Shown: positions 55,101-63,110 of the stretch, piece by piece | Numbering within the stretch: the stretch's first letter is position 1 | Layout of the letters: each line of letters begins with the position of its first letter | Source of the DNA: Ruminococcus flavefaciens MA2007 | Lineage (GTDB): Bacteria; Bacillota; Clostridia; Oscillospirales; Ruminococcaceae | Assembly: GCF_000621845.1 (NCBI RefSeq) | Contig: NZ_JHXF01000007.1 | Location: 220,194-284,193 of the forward strand | Length of the DNA stretch: 64,000 bases | Direction of reading: 5' to 3' | Notes under the pieces: model-generated | Told to the model about the DNA's origin: nothing | The model's database searches: none | Seen by the model: the letters and a program-made list of their open reading frames with translations, nothing else | Made by a program: the position numbers and the translations under genes

Positions 55101-57661
55101 TTTCCGTCGCGGAAGGTCATCTTCTTCTCCGAGGAAGTCTCGTCCCCGAAGTAAATCTTTACATCGCTGATTCCCGAGCCGTCCACAGATGACTGCTCAT
55201 CGCTGAGAACAGCGCTGATAGTGCTGCCTGCCTTGAGAACGTGCGCCTCTTTGCCATCCTCGTCGGTTATGACCTCGTCGCCTGTGATAGTTATCTTGTT
55301 ATCAGAAACAGCAGGCGGAGCGCCGTCTATCTTCACTCTCACGTGCTTTCTTTCGGAGCTGTCATAGCTTGAATTATTGCTGTCGTCAAGAGCGAATACC
55401 CTGAGCCGCTCGTCTATCATCTCGTTTGCATGAGCAGCCTCAGCCTTTACGGAAACAGCAAATTCCTTGGTATCCTTGTCGTAGGTGAGCACAGGGACGC
55501 ATTTTGAAGTCCTTACGGGAGTTTCCTGAGCCGCCTTATATGCAGACACAACTCCTGCGTACTTGTCACGCAGCCTTTTCAGCTCGTCTATCCTGCTGCT
55601 GTCAGGCTCCTCCTTTGCCTCCTCAACGGTTATCTCGGCATTGTAATATTCATTGATATCGTCCATAAGAGAAGCGGAATGCTCCCTGAGAAGCTCCCTG
55701 TAATAGCCGTCGCAGTTGAGCTGTTCGCTGTATCTGCTGTTGATATCCGCAAGCCTTATCTTTGAGAGCACAGACACAGCCGCGTTATACTTCTCTCTCA
55801 TGTCGGGAGTTTCCACATAGCCCTTTATCTTGGCTGTATCGCCCCAGCCGTCTGCCGGTCTGTCGAATCTGTAGTCTCCCACTACAACTGAGCTTATATC
55901 GCCGCAGTCCTTAGTCTCCTTGTTTATATAATTCTTATAGATATCCGATATCTCGCCCTCTTCAAAGGTAAGATCTTCCTTTTCCCCAACAGGGCATTTT
56001 TCATTATCGGTTATCTTCATGGCAAAGGACATACCGTCCCTGCCTACCCAGTTGTCAGAGTTCTCTCCCCGTGTAAATTCCACCTTGGGAGCAGTTTTGT
56101 CACTGTAGAAGCAGATAACTCCGCCCAGACCGTCTCTTAAAACGTCGTCGCCTGTCTGACTGATGATATTTTTTACGATATACAGAGCAGACTTAGAGCT
56201 GTCTGCAAGGTTCTCTGAAAACTCTCTTGACGAGCCGCCGATAACGAACTTCTTGTGCTCAACGGTATTTGTGCTCTTGTTGTATACGTCGTAAAGAACC
56301 GTGCTTCCGTCAAACAGCGAGGTAAAGTCCATAAGCTTTACCAGAGCGTCCATTGAGCTAATAGTATAGCACCTGTCATTTCTCTCGAAGAGGTCTGCCT
56401 CGGGCTGGAAAATATACATATTCTCGCTGTCTGCAAGCTTTCTGTAGACAAGCTGTATCTCGCCGCAGTCGAACTTGTAGCCCAGCGACTTTTCTCTGAT
56501 ATCCTTTGTCAGGTCGTCATAAACGCCTGTGAGTGGCTTTTCGTCGCTGCCTCCGTAGGTATAGCTGCTGAGGCAGTAGCCGTCGCCTGCAAGATATGGT
56601 ATTTTCAGCTCATAATCATTGCTGTCCTCTTTTCCGACAACGGGTATCTCGTATTTCTTGAAATACCTGTCATCTCCCTCGCCGAATACCGCCATAGCAG
56701 AAACAGTCCTGTCAACGCCCTGTATGGATATTTCGCAGTCATGCTTGTATCTGAACTTGTCATTGAGCGTCAGCGTGGAGCAGTTGAACCACTCGTCAAA
56801 AAGCTCTATGAACTCTCCGCCGTATTCACAGTTCACAAAGAGTGCCTGCTTTTTAGGGCATGAGACAGCTATCCTGTTGATATCCTTCCACCTGAACTTG
56901 CTGAGTTCTGTTGTATGTCCGTCGAACTGAACATCAAAGACGTTCCTGTCAATATCGAGAGAAAATGTCTTAGGCGATACGGTATAATGAGTCTCGTCAA
57001 TGATAAGCTCATAGCCGTCGTTGTAGTAATTATCTCTCCTGATATTGATAGGAGCCTCGGCAGCAATGTCTATAGCCTGCGCTCCCGAACCCAGTATATA
57101 ATACTCGGTAGGAGCTATCTCAAGGACTGTTCCGCTCCTGCAATAGCCGTCATTAAGCTGATAATGGGTATCTCCGTCTCTGCCTGTCATGGTTATCTTG
57201 TCATCGCTGAAATAGCCATATACCTTGAAATAGGTATTGAAAACAAAGGTATCGTCAGTATCCGAGTCGATCACGAGCTTGGTATCGTCTGAAATGACTA
57301 TATCGCTTTTGTTTATAGAGTGATATCCGCCGATAGTGACGCTTCCCGTACCGGATTCCGCATTATAGCTGTGAGCTGAGCCCTCTGTGCCGAATACCTG
57401 CCTGAGGAGCTGTTTGAACATATCGTCTTCAAGGGCTATGCCGTTTATAACAATATTGTATGTTACGTTCTCAAATTCATCATCGCCGTTATGAGGCGGA
57501 GCTGCATCGCCCGGTACGCCTACAGTGGCAGGCTCGCTGCCTGCCGCAGTCAGGGCTGCTTCAGCGCCTGCCGCAGACAAACTGCCTGCTGAATTTGCAG
57601 CAAAAGCAAGTGCCGCCACAAAAGCAAGCTTTCTTTTAAGATCAAATCTTCCGTTATTCAT
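52109..57661 (-). CDS. Giant Ig-like surface protein with C-terminal membrane anchor, 1850 aa
   Basis: A signal peptide (residues 1-~30) opens the protein. The N-terminal half (~60-640) is of unknown fold. A charged helical stretch (~640-720) precedes a series of bacterial Ig-like/cadherin-like domains, each opened by a D-x-x-x-P motif: about residues 907 (DDTAPECSV), 1045 (DLAVPSIND), 1290 (DKTDPVMNV), 1398 (DRTAPAMNI), 1503 (DSQSPKISV) and 1723 (DTTQPLCIP). A single helix (FLCGGIVLLGGAAAFFI) with an RKRKNR tail anchors it to the membrane; there is no LPxTG. It is the last gene of the kinase-phosphatase-FHA operon, its start overlapping the cohesin-like gene by eight bases. Probably a stalk or adhesin. 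Confidence 0.82.
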   Translation of the reverse strand: MNNGRFDLKRKLAFVAALAFAANSAGSLSAAGAEAALTAAGSEPATVGVPGDAAPPHNGDDEFENVTYNIVINGIALEDDMFKQLLRQVFGTEGSAHSYNAESGTGSVTIGGYHSINKSDIVISDDTKLVIDSDTDDTFVFNTYFKVYGYFSDDKITMTGRDGDTHYQLNDGYCRSGTVLEIAPTEYYILGSGAQAIDIAAEAPINIRRDNYYNDGYELIIDETHYTVSPKTFSLDIDRNVFDVQFDGHTTELSKFRWKDINRIAVSCPKKQALFVNCEYGGEFIELFDEWFNCSTLTLNDKFRYKHDCEISIQGVDRTVSAMAVFGEGDDRYFKKYEIPVVGKEDSNDYELKIPYLAGDGYCLSSYTYGGSDEKPLTGVYDDLTKDIREKSLGYKFDCGEIQLVYRKLADSENMYIFQPEADLFERNDRCYTISSMDALVKLMDFTSLFDGSTVLYDVYNKSTNTVEHKKFVIGGSSREFSENLADSSKSALYIVKNIISQTGDDVLRDGLGGVICFYSDKTAPKVEFTRGENSDNWVGRDGMSFAMKITDNEKCPVGEKEDLTFEEGEISDIYKNYINKETKDCGDISSVVVGDYRFDRPADGWGDTAKIKGYVETPDMREKYNAAVSVLSKIRLADINSRYSEQLNCDGYYRELLREHSASLMDDINEYYNAEITVEEAKEEPDSSRIDELKRLRDKYAGVVSAYKAAQETPVRTSKCVPVLTYDKDTKEFAVSVKAEAAHANEMIDERLRVFALDDSNNSSYDSSERKHVRVKIDGAPPAVSDNKITITGDEVITDEDGKEAHVLKAGSTISAVLSDEQSSVDGSGISDVKIYFGDETSSEKKMTFRDGKYIFDIVEDAIKQVNIKTCITIYAIDSVGNPVTIKSTDSKYGGFNIIIDDTAPECSVKNASDSEKSYVSEGKEWYKAYSDVKIAVSAEDPNSGIGSGIKELKLRINGHDRTVRADLQSGIDRGALSSGKYVIALEAVEDSDRFRAKLVSTADGSVAADFGEFSRDDGSVKVELSVKDFAGNESSRSEAEVWVDLAVPSINDVIADGVPLRRDQRYGYVYFAREQAVVRVSVNGNGPSAGIDSIKAVLVNSDGTPSAVVPEVRTTDDPRQWEVVVPQMFRGYMRLSAVSRMGRESEMFETALFMVEKDDDHRANSNITLDLPPTSFKDVNGVPLYADDIDADIRVKENFSGIADIRISASGAEERSLSVNDRGEISENGIESWSADETSRDMNTVREISAKVKLTGNSNNNSVYAVFDDRAGNPSEDKAVSRSYSIDKTDPVMNVVFTDANGSADNEFKQIYKNTRKAVITINERNFDKSLPDIRVNNSRRELEWRLINGTAGTDSATYQAEIAFDNDGTYRLTADFKDMCGRAAKSYDSGEFVIDRTAPAMNIGFDKKIANEHFYNEPTTATFRISDQNFEPSRVVMTGTYNNSAEEFPKASEWVKSGNDYVSTVKFEKDGEYTVNITGKDKAGNTLEAYNAKFCIDSQSPKISVSDVNTANNKKEIRPHIQFKDVNLDKDSIKIKLEGANRGSSLDFEGELRESADGYEYVFNNIPDKADFDDIYTIKASAKDSASNKVEKDFRFSVNRYGSTFMLDEGTGSIVGKYISKAQDIVISEVNANKHSEPYSVYITKDSEMAVLKDNVDYKVEYTGGDDEWSEYKYIIYAKNFEDDGRYTVSIHSVDEAGNINVSTSEKKNSYLEFCVDTTQPLCIPLNLSANSAYKGERLEAKMSVSDNIMLKGAKVFVDDKEIRSRYIDDEYLEFTVRNAKHAQNVRVVLTDMAGNEIEYSYKNILVTTNAMRILAHKTWFKFLCGGIVLLGGAAAFFIRKRKNRLL

Positions 57662-58610
57662 TTGACCTACCTCCTTTTCTGACTATAAAACAGGCTGTCC
57701 CAAGTGCGATGACTGCTGCGGCGATAACAGGGATCAGCAGAAGATTCTTTTTTGGTTTTGATGTATCTGCCTCAGCTGTCGGCTCAGTGGTCACAGCCGA
57801 AACAGCAGTGGTCTCTTTTGAAGCAGTCACCGCAGAGCTCTCCTTTGCGGTAACTTTAGAAGCCGTTGTTGAAGTGACCGTTGTTTTCGCTGTTGTTTTC
57901 GTTGTGGTGACAGTTGTTGCTGTGGTCACTGAAGTTGTTGTATGCGTTTCATTATTGCTGTCGTTTTCATCGGAGGAGCCCTCCTCCTGAATCGGCGCAT
58001 TTCTTTCCCCGTCATCATCGTGACGAGGCGGAGCCTGCTCCTGCTGCGGCACCGTATCGCCGTCCTTTACGGTAATAGTGCCGCCTCTCAGCTGAGAGAA
58101 GCATTCAGCTCCGAAATATGCGTCAAAATTATTGTACGTCAGTATCATCGGCTCGTCGGTATAGGGATAGATATTTATATCATATCTTCCCACGGGAGTA
58201 TCCTCTGGGAGCATTACTCTCACATAGCCTATCTCGCCGTCGCCTGTAAAGCGTGACTTTGTCTTGGTTACGAAGTTCACCTTTCTGGTGTTCTCCATAT
58301 CCCTCTGCTCGGAAATATGCACTCCTGCCATCTCCTCGGCTCTTGTGCCCAGCTCATAGTCATCGGCAAAGCTGAGCCTGCCGTCAAGCTGTATGAGCAT
58401 TTTCACGCCTACAAATCCGCTGTTATTGCCGATATTGACAGGCACCTCCACAAGCTTTCCGCCTGTAAGGTCAGTCCTGTCTATCACTGTATCGCCTATG
58501 GAAAGTTCTATTCCCGACGGTGCTTCATAGTCCCCCGCCCCATAGACAGCTCCCGCAGGAGCAAAAGCAAGTGCAGCGGCTATACCGCCGAAAACGACGC
58601 TTTTTCTCAT
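57654..58610 (-). CDS. Membrane-anchored cohesin-like protein, 318 aa
   Basis: Signal peptide (1-~25), then a beta-sandwich (~33-185) with the pattern of a cohesin: IELSIGDTVI ... VEVPVNIGNNSGFVGVKMLIQLD ... LSFADD ... GEIGYVRVMLPEDTPVGRYDINI ... LRGGTITVKDG. A Thr/Ala-rich spacer (~215-285) and a C-terminal helix with basic tail (LLLIPVIAAAVIALGTACFIVRKGGR) would hold it on the cell surface. If it binds dockerins it could anchor enzymes directly. Its stop overlaps the start of the Ig-like gene; its start overlaps the end of the 131-aa gene by four bases. The cohesin call rests on pattern only. Confidence 0.7.
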   Translation of the reverse strand: MRKSVVFGGIAAALAFAPAGAVYGAGDYEAPSGIELSIGDTVIDRTDLTGGKLVEVPVNIGNNSGFVGVKMLIQLDGRLSFADDYELGTRAEEMAGVHISEQRDMENTRKVNFVTKTKSRFTGDGEIGYVRVMLPEDTPVGRYDINIYPYTDEPMILTYNNFDAYFGAECFSQLRGGTITVKDGDTVPQQEQAPPRHDDDGERNAPIQEEGSSDENDSNNETHTTTSVTTATTVTTTKTTAKTTVTSTTASKVTAKESSAVTASKETTAVSAVTTEPTAEADTSKPKKNLLLIPVIAAAVIALGTACFIVRKGGRSNE

Positions 58611-59002
58611 TTCTTTCTCCCGTTGTCTATTGCATCTACATCTGCATTTATTACTACGATATTGCTTGTAATGATAAAATCGCTCTCCGAGCTGTTATTA
58701 TTGCCCACTACCACAGTGCCGTCCATATCTTCCTCCTCCTGCTTTGGAGCAACCACCACTGTCCACGGACCGTCCTCGTCGCTTTCGGGCGGAGCGGACA
58801 GCTCCGAATCGGTGCTTCTCAGGCTGAGATTTATTGAAGAAGGCGCCCTGAATGGCTCGGGCGACATCTTTCTCACCTTGATATCAGATATCATATTAGA
58901 TATGACTCTGTACCTGATAGTCAGGATAAGTGCGGAGATAAAGAGAACTATACTTATCCCAAGGAATATACGGGATATTATCTGCCAGTCATATGAATCC
59001 AT
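58607..59002 (-). CDS. Single-helix membrane protein with acidic tail, 131 aa
   Basis: One N-terminal transmembrane helix (residues ~9-30) followed by a disordered, probably cytoplasmic, Ser/Glu/Asp-rich tail. Two copies of a TVVV motif occur, at Thr81 (DGPWTVVVA) and Thr96 (DGTVVVG). Similar motifs occur twice in the FHA protein of this operon, so they may be kinase substrates or FHA ligands. The family is unknown to me. The gene overlaps the cohesin-like gene by four bases and lies 15 bases after the kinase gene. Confidence 0.75.
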   Translation of the reverse strand: MDSYDWQIISRIFLGISIVLFISALILTIRYRVISNMISDIKVRKMSPEPFRAPSSINLSLRSTDSELSAPPESDEDGPWTVVVAPKQEEEDMDGTVVVGNNNSSESDFIITSNIVVINADVDAIDNGRKK

Positions 59003-59017
59003 TCCGCACCCTCTTCC

Positions 59018-60721
59018 TTACTCAGAGCCCTCTATGCTCTGTATTATCATATCATATGAGCCGAGGATATAATCCCTTGCTTCTGCGGCAGTACCGCTCT
59101 GAGGATTGAGCTTCTCGGTCTTTTCCCTGATATTCTCGATGAATTTCTTCTGCTCGGCATAGCTGACGCCTGCCTTGTAGAATTCGTTTATATTGGTGTA
59201 TTCGAGATTTACAAGAGTCTTGTAGGTCTCTAATACGATTATGTCCGAATCTGCGTTTTCCGTCTCCACAAGCTCACTGAGCTCGTTCATGCTGCTCCAC
59301 AGGTCTGCGGAAATATCATTTCCGAGAAGCTCGTTCTCCTTTTTGCGGCTCTGTGAGTAGAAATCACCGATAGCGCAGTAAACACGGGCTATCTGGTACT
59401 TCTTGGGATATTTATCCTTGAAGTTCTCCGTCTGAGCCTCCTTGAACCACTTAACGGCAGCTATCTTGCCTGCTGTTCCCGTATTCTGGTTCATAAGCTC
59501 CTCTTCGTTGCTGCCGTAGAAGTAGTAATACCAGTAGAGTATTCCCAGCTCAAAGGCGACGTTCTCATAATCGGGAGCCTTTTGCAGCACATTTACGTTC
59601 TCGTTTATGAGCCTGCGTATCTGCTCCACCTCGTCAGCCTTGAACACCTGGTCGCTCTTGTAGAGCTCGATAAGCTCAAGGTAGGCGTCCGCATATGAGC
59701 CGTCGGCGTGGATAACGTCCTCGAAAGCCGCCGCTCTCTCCTCGTATTCGTTGGAGCTTTCGGCTATCTCAAGGAGGGTATTGAAGTCCTCGCTGTCCTT
59801 TTTGTGAGCCATTACCCCTGCAAAGAGGGATATGCCCAGTGAAAGAGCGGCAAGTCCTGCAAGTATCGCCGTAACTCTGATGTATGTATGGTTCTCCGCC
59901 CTGTCGAGGTCTGCATAGAGCTCGTCGCAGGAGCGATAGCGCTTGTTCTTGTCGTCCTGTACGCATTTGCGGATTATCCTCACAAGTCCCGCATTGGTGC
60001 CCTTGTCGAACACGAATCGCTCCGCAGAGCTTACAAGCTTGCCCTTTACGGAAACGTTCATGGGCTTTTTGCCTGTTATCATGTGATACATGGTAGCGCC
60101 GATGTTGAAGATATCCGTCTTTTCGTCAAGCTCCTCCTTGCGGAACTGCTCGGGAGCGGCATATGCAGGGGTATAGGCAAATGTACCCTCTCGCCTCTCG
60201 ATAACAGAGCCGAAGTCGATAAATTTCAGCTTGCCGAATTTGTCGGGACGCTTGGAGTTCTCGAGGTCCTCCTCAGTCCTTACGACCATTATATTATCTG
60301 GCTTCATATCGCTGTGTATCAGTCCGCACTTATGGATAAAGGATATTACAGAACAGATATCCTTTGCGTATTTCAGCACCATATTGTGCCTGAACGGATA
60401 GTAAGCGAGAAGCTTTTCCATAGAGACGCCGTCTATATAGTCCTGAACGATATAGAGGGCGTCGGGCTTATTGTCGATTATCTCGATAATATTGGGGAAA
60501 TAGGAATTCTTCACGTCCTTTTCGCAGAATTCCTTGATAAGCAGCGACTCCTGCCTTGCATTGTATGCGTCTGTGCCGTTGGTCTTCTTGACCTCCTTCA
60601 CAGCTCGCTGGGCGTTATTGGCTTTGAGGTCAAGTGCACGGTAAACCACGGAGGTACCGCCTTTTCCTGCAATATTAACGATCTTGTACCTGTTTTCAAG
60701 CACAAAGCCTTCGTTAAGCAA
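59018..60721 (-). CDS. Transmembrane serine/threonine protein kinase, 567 aa
   Basis: A eukaryotic-like kinase. Glycine loop GKGGTS (19-24), Lys42 in RAVKEVKK, catalytic loop HSDMKPDN (Asp138, Lys140, Asn143; HSD in place of HRD, so a non-RD type), DFG Asp169, and APE 189-191. A transmembrane helix spans ~283-305. The extracellular part (~310-567) is helical and TPR-like, without PASTA domains, so it would sense something other than muropeptides. The start is TTG 60721 with AGGAG seven bases upstream. It is placed between the phosphatase gene (16-base gap) and the small membrane protein gene. Confidence 0.93.
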   Translation of the reverse strand: MLNEGFVLENRYKIVNIAGKGGTSVVYRALDLKANNAQRAVKEVKKTNGTDAYNARQESLLIKEFCEKDVKNSYFPNIIEIIDNKPDALYIVQDYIDGVSMEKLLAYYPFRHNMVLKYAKDICSVISFIHKCGLIHSDMKPDNIMVVRTEEDLENSKRPDKFGKLKFIDFGSVIERREGTFAYTPAYAAPEQFRKEELDEKTDIFNIGATMYHMITGKKPMNVSVKGKLVSSAERFVFDKGTNAGLVRIIRKCVQDDKNKRYRSCDELYADLDRAENHTYIRVTAILAGLAALSLGISLFAGVMAHKKDSEDFNTLLEIAESSNEYEERAAAFEDVIHADGSYADAYLELIELYKSDQVFKADEVEQIRRLINENVNVLQKAPDYENVAFELGILYWYYYFYGSNEEELMNQNTGTAGKIAAVKWFKEAQTENFKDKYPKKYQIARVYCAIGDFYSQSRKKENELLGNDISADLWSSMNELSELVETENADSDIIVLETYKTLVNLEYTNINEFYKAGVSYAEQKKFIENIREKTEKLNPQSGTAAEARDYILGSYDMIIQSIEGSE

Positions 60722-60737
60722 ACCTATCTCCTCGCTT

Positions 60738-61517
60738 TCAGCAGAGCTTGACCATAAGGGCAGTTATATTGTCCTTTTCTCCGCGCTTCATGACCTTATT
60801 TTTGAGACATTCCAGATTATAGGTTATCTTCTTCTCGTCCTTGTTGTTTGAGGGCGAGAGGTACTCCTGTATCTCGTCGGCAGAGAGCTTCTTGCGGAAG
60901 CCGTCGGAGCACAGCATATAGCAGCTGCCCTCGCTTATATCCGCAATGCTGTAGTCGTATGAGGTATCTTCAAGACCTGCTCCGATACAGTTAGTGAGCT
61001 GGTTCTGTCTGGGATCGTTCTCAGCCATTTCCTCGGTGATTATGCCGTTTCTGACCTCCTGTGCAACTATTGAATGGTCAGAGGTCATGAGCTTTATCTC
61101 CTCGTCGTCTATCCTGTACAGACGTGAGTCTCCCACATGAGCGATGAGGATATGTCTCATCTGAGGTATCACAAGCAGCGAGGTAAAGGTAGTAGCCATA
61201 TCCGAGTTTTTCTTCTCCGCATAGGCGTTGATATTGTCGCTGAGCTGGTGGAGACGGTCGTCAAGTGACTTGCGTATCTTCAGTATGGAAGCGCCGCTGC
61301 TCATGAGCTCCGAAAAGTCCTCGGTAAACCACTGGTTTATGCGCTTGCATACGTAGCCGCTGGCTTTTTCACCGCCCGAGAGTCCGCCTACTCCGTCGCA
61401 TACAGCTCCGAAGAATATCTCATCTTCCTTGTATTTTGCGGTAACGATAAACAGAGAGTCCTGATTTATCTTTCTTACCGCACCCTCGGTAGTAACGTAG
61501 GAAAAAACGTATTTCAT
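60738..61517 (-). CDS. PP2C-type protein phosphatase, 259 aa
   Basis: A metal-dependent Ser/Thr phosphatase of the Stp1/PrpC type that would reverse the adjacent kinase. Metal-binding motifs: AVCDGVGGLSGGEKAS (Asp39 region), LIAHVGDSRLYRI and LCSDGFRKKL. Length is typical. ATG 61517 has only a modest GGTGAG site, 12 bases after the stop of the FHA gene, so coupling to that gene is likely. Cytoplasmic. Confidence 0.95.
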   Translation of the reverse strand: MKYVFSYVTTEGAVRKINQDSLFIVTAKYKEDEIFFGAVCDGVGGLSGGEKASGYVCKRINQWFTEDFSELMSSGASILKIRKSLDDRLHQLSDNINAYAEKKNSDMATTFTSLLVIPQMRHILIAHVGDSRLYRIDDEEIKLMTSDHSIVAQEVRNGIITEEMAENDPRQNQLTNCIGAGLEDTSYDYSIADISEGSCYMLCSDGFRKKLSADEIQEYLSPSNNKDEKKITYNLECLKNKVMKRGEKDNITALMVKLC

Positions 61518-61529
61518 AAAAACTCACCG

Positions 61530-62867
61530 TTAATTTTCTTCAAAGAATGTAAATGGTATGCCGTGATACAGGAAATTACAGCCCGAGAAGATGCTCTCTC
61601 TGCTGCCCTCGGCGATATCGCTGCCCTCAACGGAAAGTGAGCTGCACGAGATATTCTCGATATAGATGCTGTGTCTGTCTCGGCTGTTCTCGCGTCCGAT
61701 AACGATGCCCGAGATCTCCGAGCAGGTAAAGGGATAAACGAATATGGGCACCTTTTCGTTGCTGGAGGAATTTACAAGATATGCTATATTCTTGGACTTG
61801 TTGTTCTTGCTTTCGAACTTCTTGCGGTTTGCATTGTCACCTACGACAACAGTAGCGTTATCGGCTGAATTTACAGTAAACACATACGGAATGTTGTAGA
61901 TATAGATAACATCGCCGCTGTTGAGCTTCTCCTTGATGACGCGCTGACTGTTCTCGGCAAAATTGTTGAGGAAGGTTCCGTTTGAGGATTCCTTATCCTC
62001 GATGTAGAAGCTGCCGTTTTCAAAGGTTATCACCGCGTGGAGCTTTGAAACCGTGCCCTTGTCTGTGAGGGCAAGGTCGTTGTCGGCTTTTCTGCCTATA
62101 GTGAAAGGGAAATGGTTTATGGCAAATTCCCTGTTGTTCTCGTCTTTAAGGTAAGCAGGGCACTCCGCTTTCTTGCCGCCGCTTACAACTATGGTATGGT
62201 CTGCGTCAGCACCTACAGCCGCAGTCTTGCTGCTGTCGGCAGGAGTCTTTGCTCCCTCCTCGGCAGCTATCTGTGAGGGTGTGCCAAGGGAGACTTCAAG
62301 GACCTCATGGAGCAGATTGTACAGATGATTATGTGTAAGAACGCTGCTCTTTTTGGTCTTGAGGTAGTCATTGAGGAAGAAAACGTACTTCTGCATGACG
62401 CCCTGATCTGTAACTGTGATATTCGCGTATTTATGGAGCTTTGCAAGGAACTTCACCACGTTGGCGCACTTGTAGTCCCTGCTGAGAACGGGCAGAAATG
62501 CCACGCCTATCTTTTTCTTTTCCACATCGTAATATACGTGCTTGGGATCTGTCAGCACAAGATGATCGTAATCAAGATTGTTTTCGCTGGCAAATTCCAT
62601 TAATCTCTGTATCTGGCGTATCAGCTCGAAATACTTCTCCTGAGTAAGGTTCTGCTTGACGTACTCAGACAGCGCAGTCATATTGCTCACCTTATACTTC
62701 AGAAGATTCTTGGAGCCGGTCTTTTCCCAGTTCACATTAAGGAAGCCCTTATTCCTGTTCCTGTTGATGAATTTGAGCTGGTCCTCACTGATCTGCACCT
62801 TCTTTTTGATCCCTGCCTGCATAAAGGTCTCGTTCTGATAAACCACCTTGATTGAAACACTTGCCAT
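61530..62867 (-). CDS. FHA-domain protein with N-terminal DUF6382-like domain, 445 aa
   Basis: The first ~195 residues (GFLNVNWEKTG ... LSEYVKQNLTQEKYFELIRQI ... DPKHVYYDVEKKKIGVAFLPV) match the pattern of the DUF6382 domain often found before FHA domains in Firmicutes. The FHA domain (245-333) has IGRKADND, SKLHAVI and SSNGTFLNN, the phosphothreonine-binding residues. A third beta region (~365-445) may be a second, decayed FHA domain. Two possible phosphosites, DADHTIVVSG (Thr225) and DNATVVVGD (Thr339), flank the FHA domain. First gene of the operon; GAGGTGAGG precedes ATG 62867. Confidence 0.88.
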   Translation of the reverse strand: MASVSIKVVYQNETFMQAGIKKKVQISEDQLKFINRNRNKGFLNVNWEKTGSKNLLKYKVSNMTALSEYVKQNLTQEKYFELIRQIQRLMEFASENNLDYDHLVLTDPKHVYYDVEKKKIGVAFLPVLSRDYKCANVVKFLAKLHKYANITVTDQGVMQKYVFFLNDYLKTKKSSVLTHNHLYNLLHEVLEVSLGTPSQIAAEEGAKTPADSSKTAAVGADADHTIVVSGGKKAECPAYLKDENNREFAINHFPFTIGRKADNDLALTDKGTVSKLHAVITFENGSFYIEDKESSNGTFLNNFAENSQRVIKEKLNSGDVIYIYNIPYVFTVNSADNATVVVGDNANRKKFESKNNKSKNIAYLVNSSSNEKVPIFVYPFTCSEISGIVIGRENSRDRHSIYIENISCSSLSVEGSDIAEGSRESIFSGCNFLYHGIPFTFFEEN

Positions 62868-62942
62868 ATCCTCACCTCTAAAAAAATCACCATATACATT
62901 CCGTCAAAACAGAACGCGCAGCTATACGCTGCATATAAGCTA

Positions 62943-62971
62943 ATTATATCATCTTATGCAAGATTTGTCAA
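62943..62971 (-). promoter_or_regulatory. Promoter of the FHA-phosphatase-kinase-surface protein operon
   Basis: Minus strand TTGACA (62966-62971), 17-base spacer, TATAAT (62943-62948); perfect consensus. No other clear promoter was seen before 52109 in that direction. Confidence 0.85.
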
Positions 62972-63052
62972 TAATTTGAATATTTTTTTGCCCGGCCATA
63001 CAAAATATATGTTGCATTTTACACAATATTCACATAAAAGAGGAGCTTCACC

Positions 63053-63081
63053 TTGTTTTCGGCAAGTTAATGGTATATAAT
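63053..63081 (+). promoter_or_regulatory. Promoter of the GNAT gene
   Basis: TTGTTT (63053-63058), 17-base spacer, TATAAT (63076-63081). Confidence 0.65.
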
Positions 63082-63110
63082 GTAAAAAAATAACCCGAAA
63101 GGAGCAGCCT

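Noticed and set aside
59888..60751. 287-codon open frame opposite the kinase gene
   Set aside because: Antisense shadow of a confidently identified kinase; no ribosome binding site or domain.
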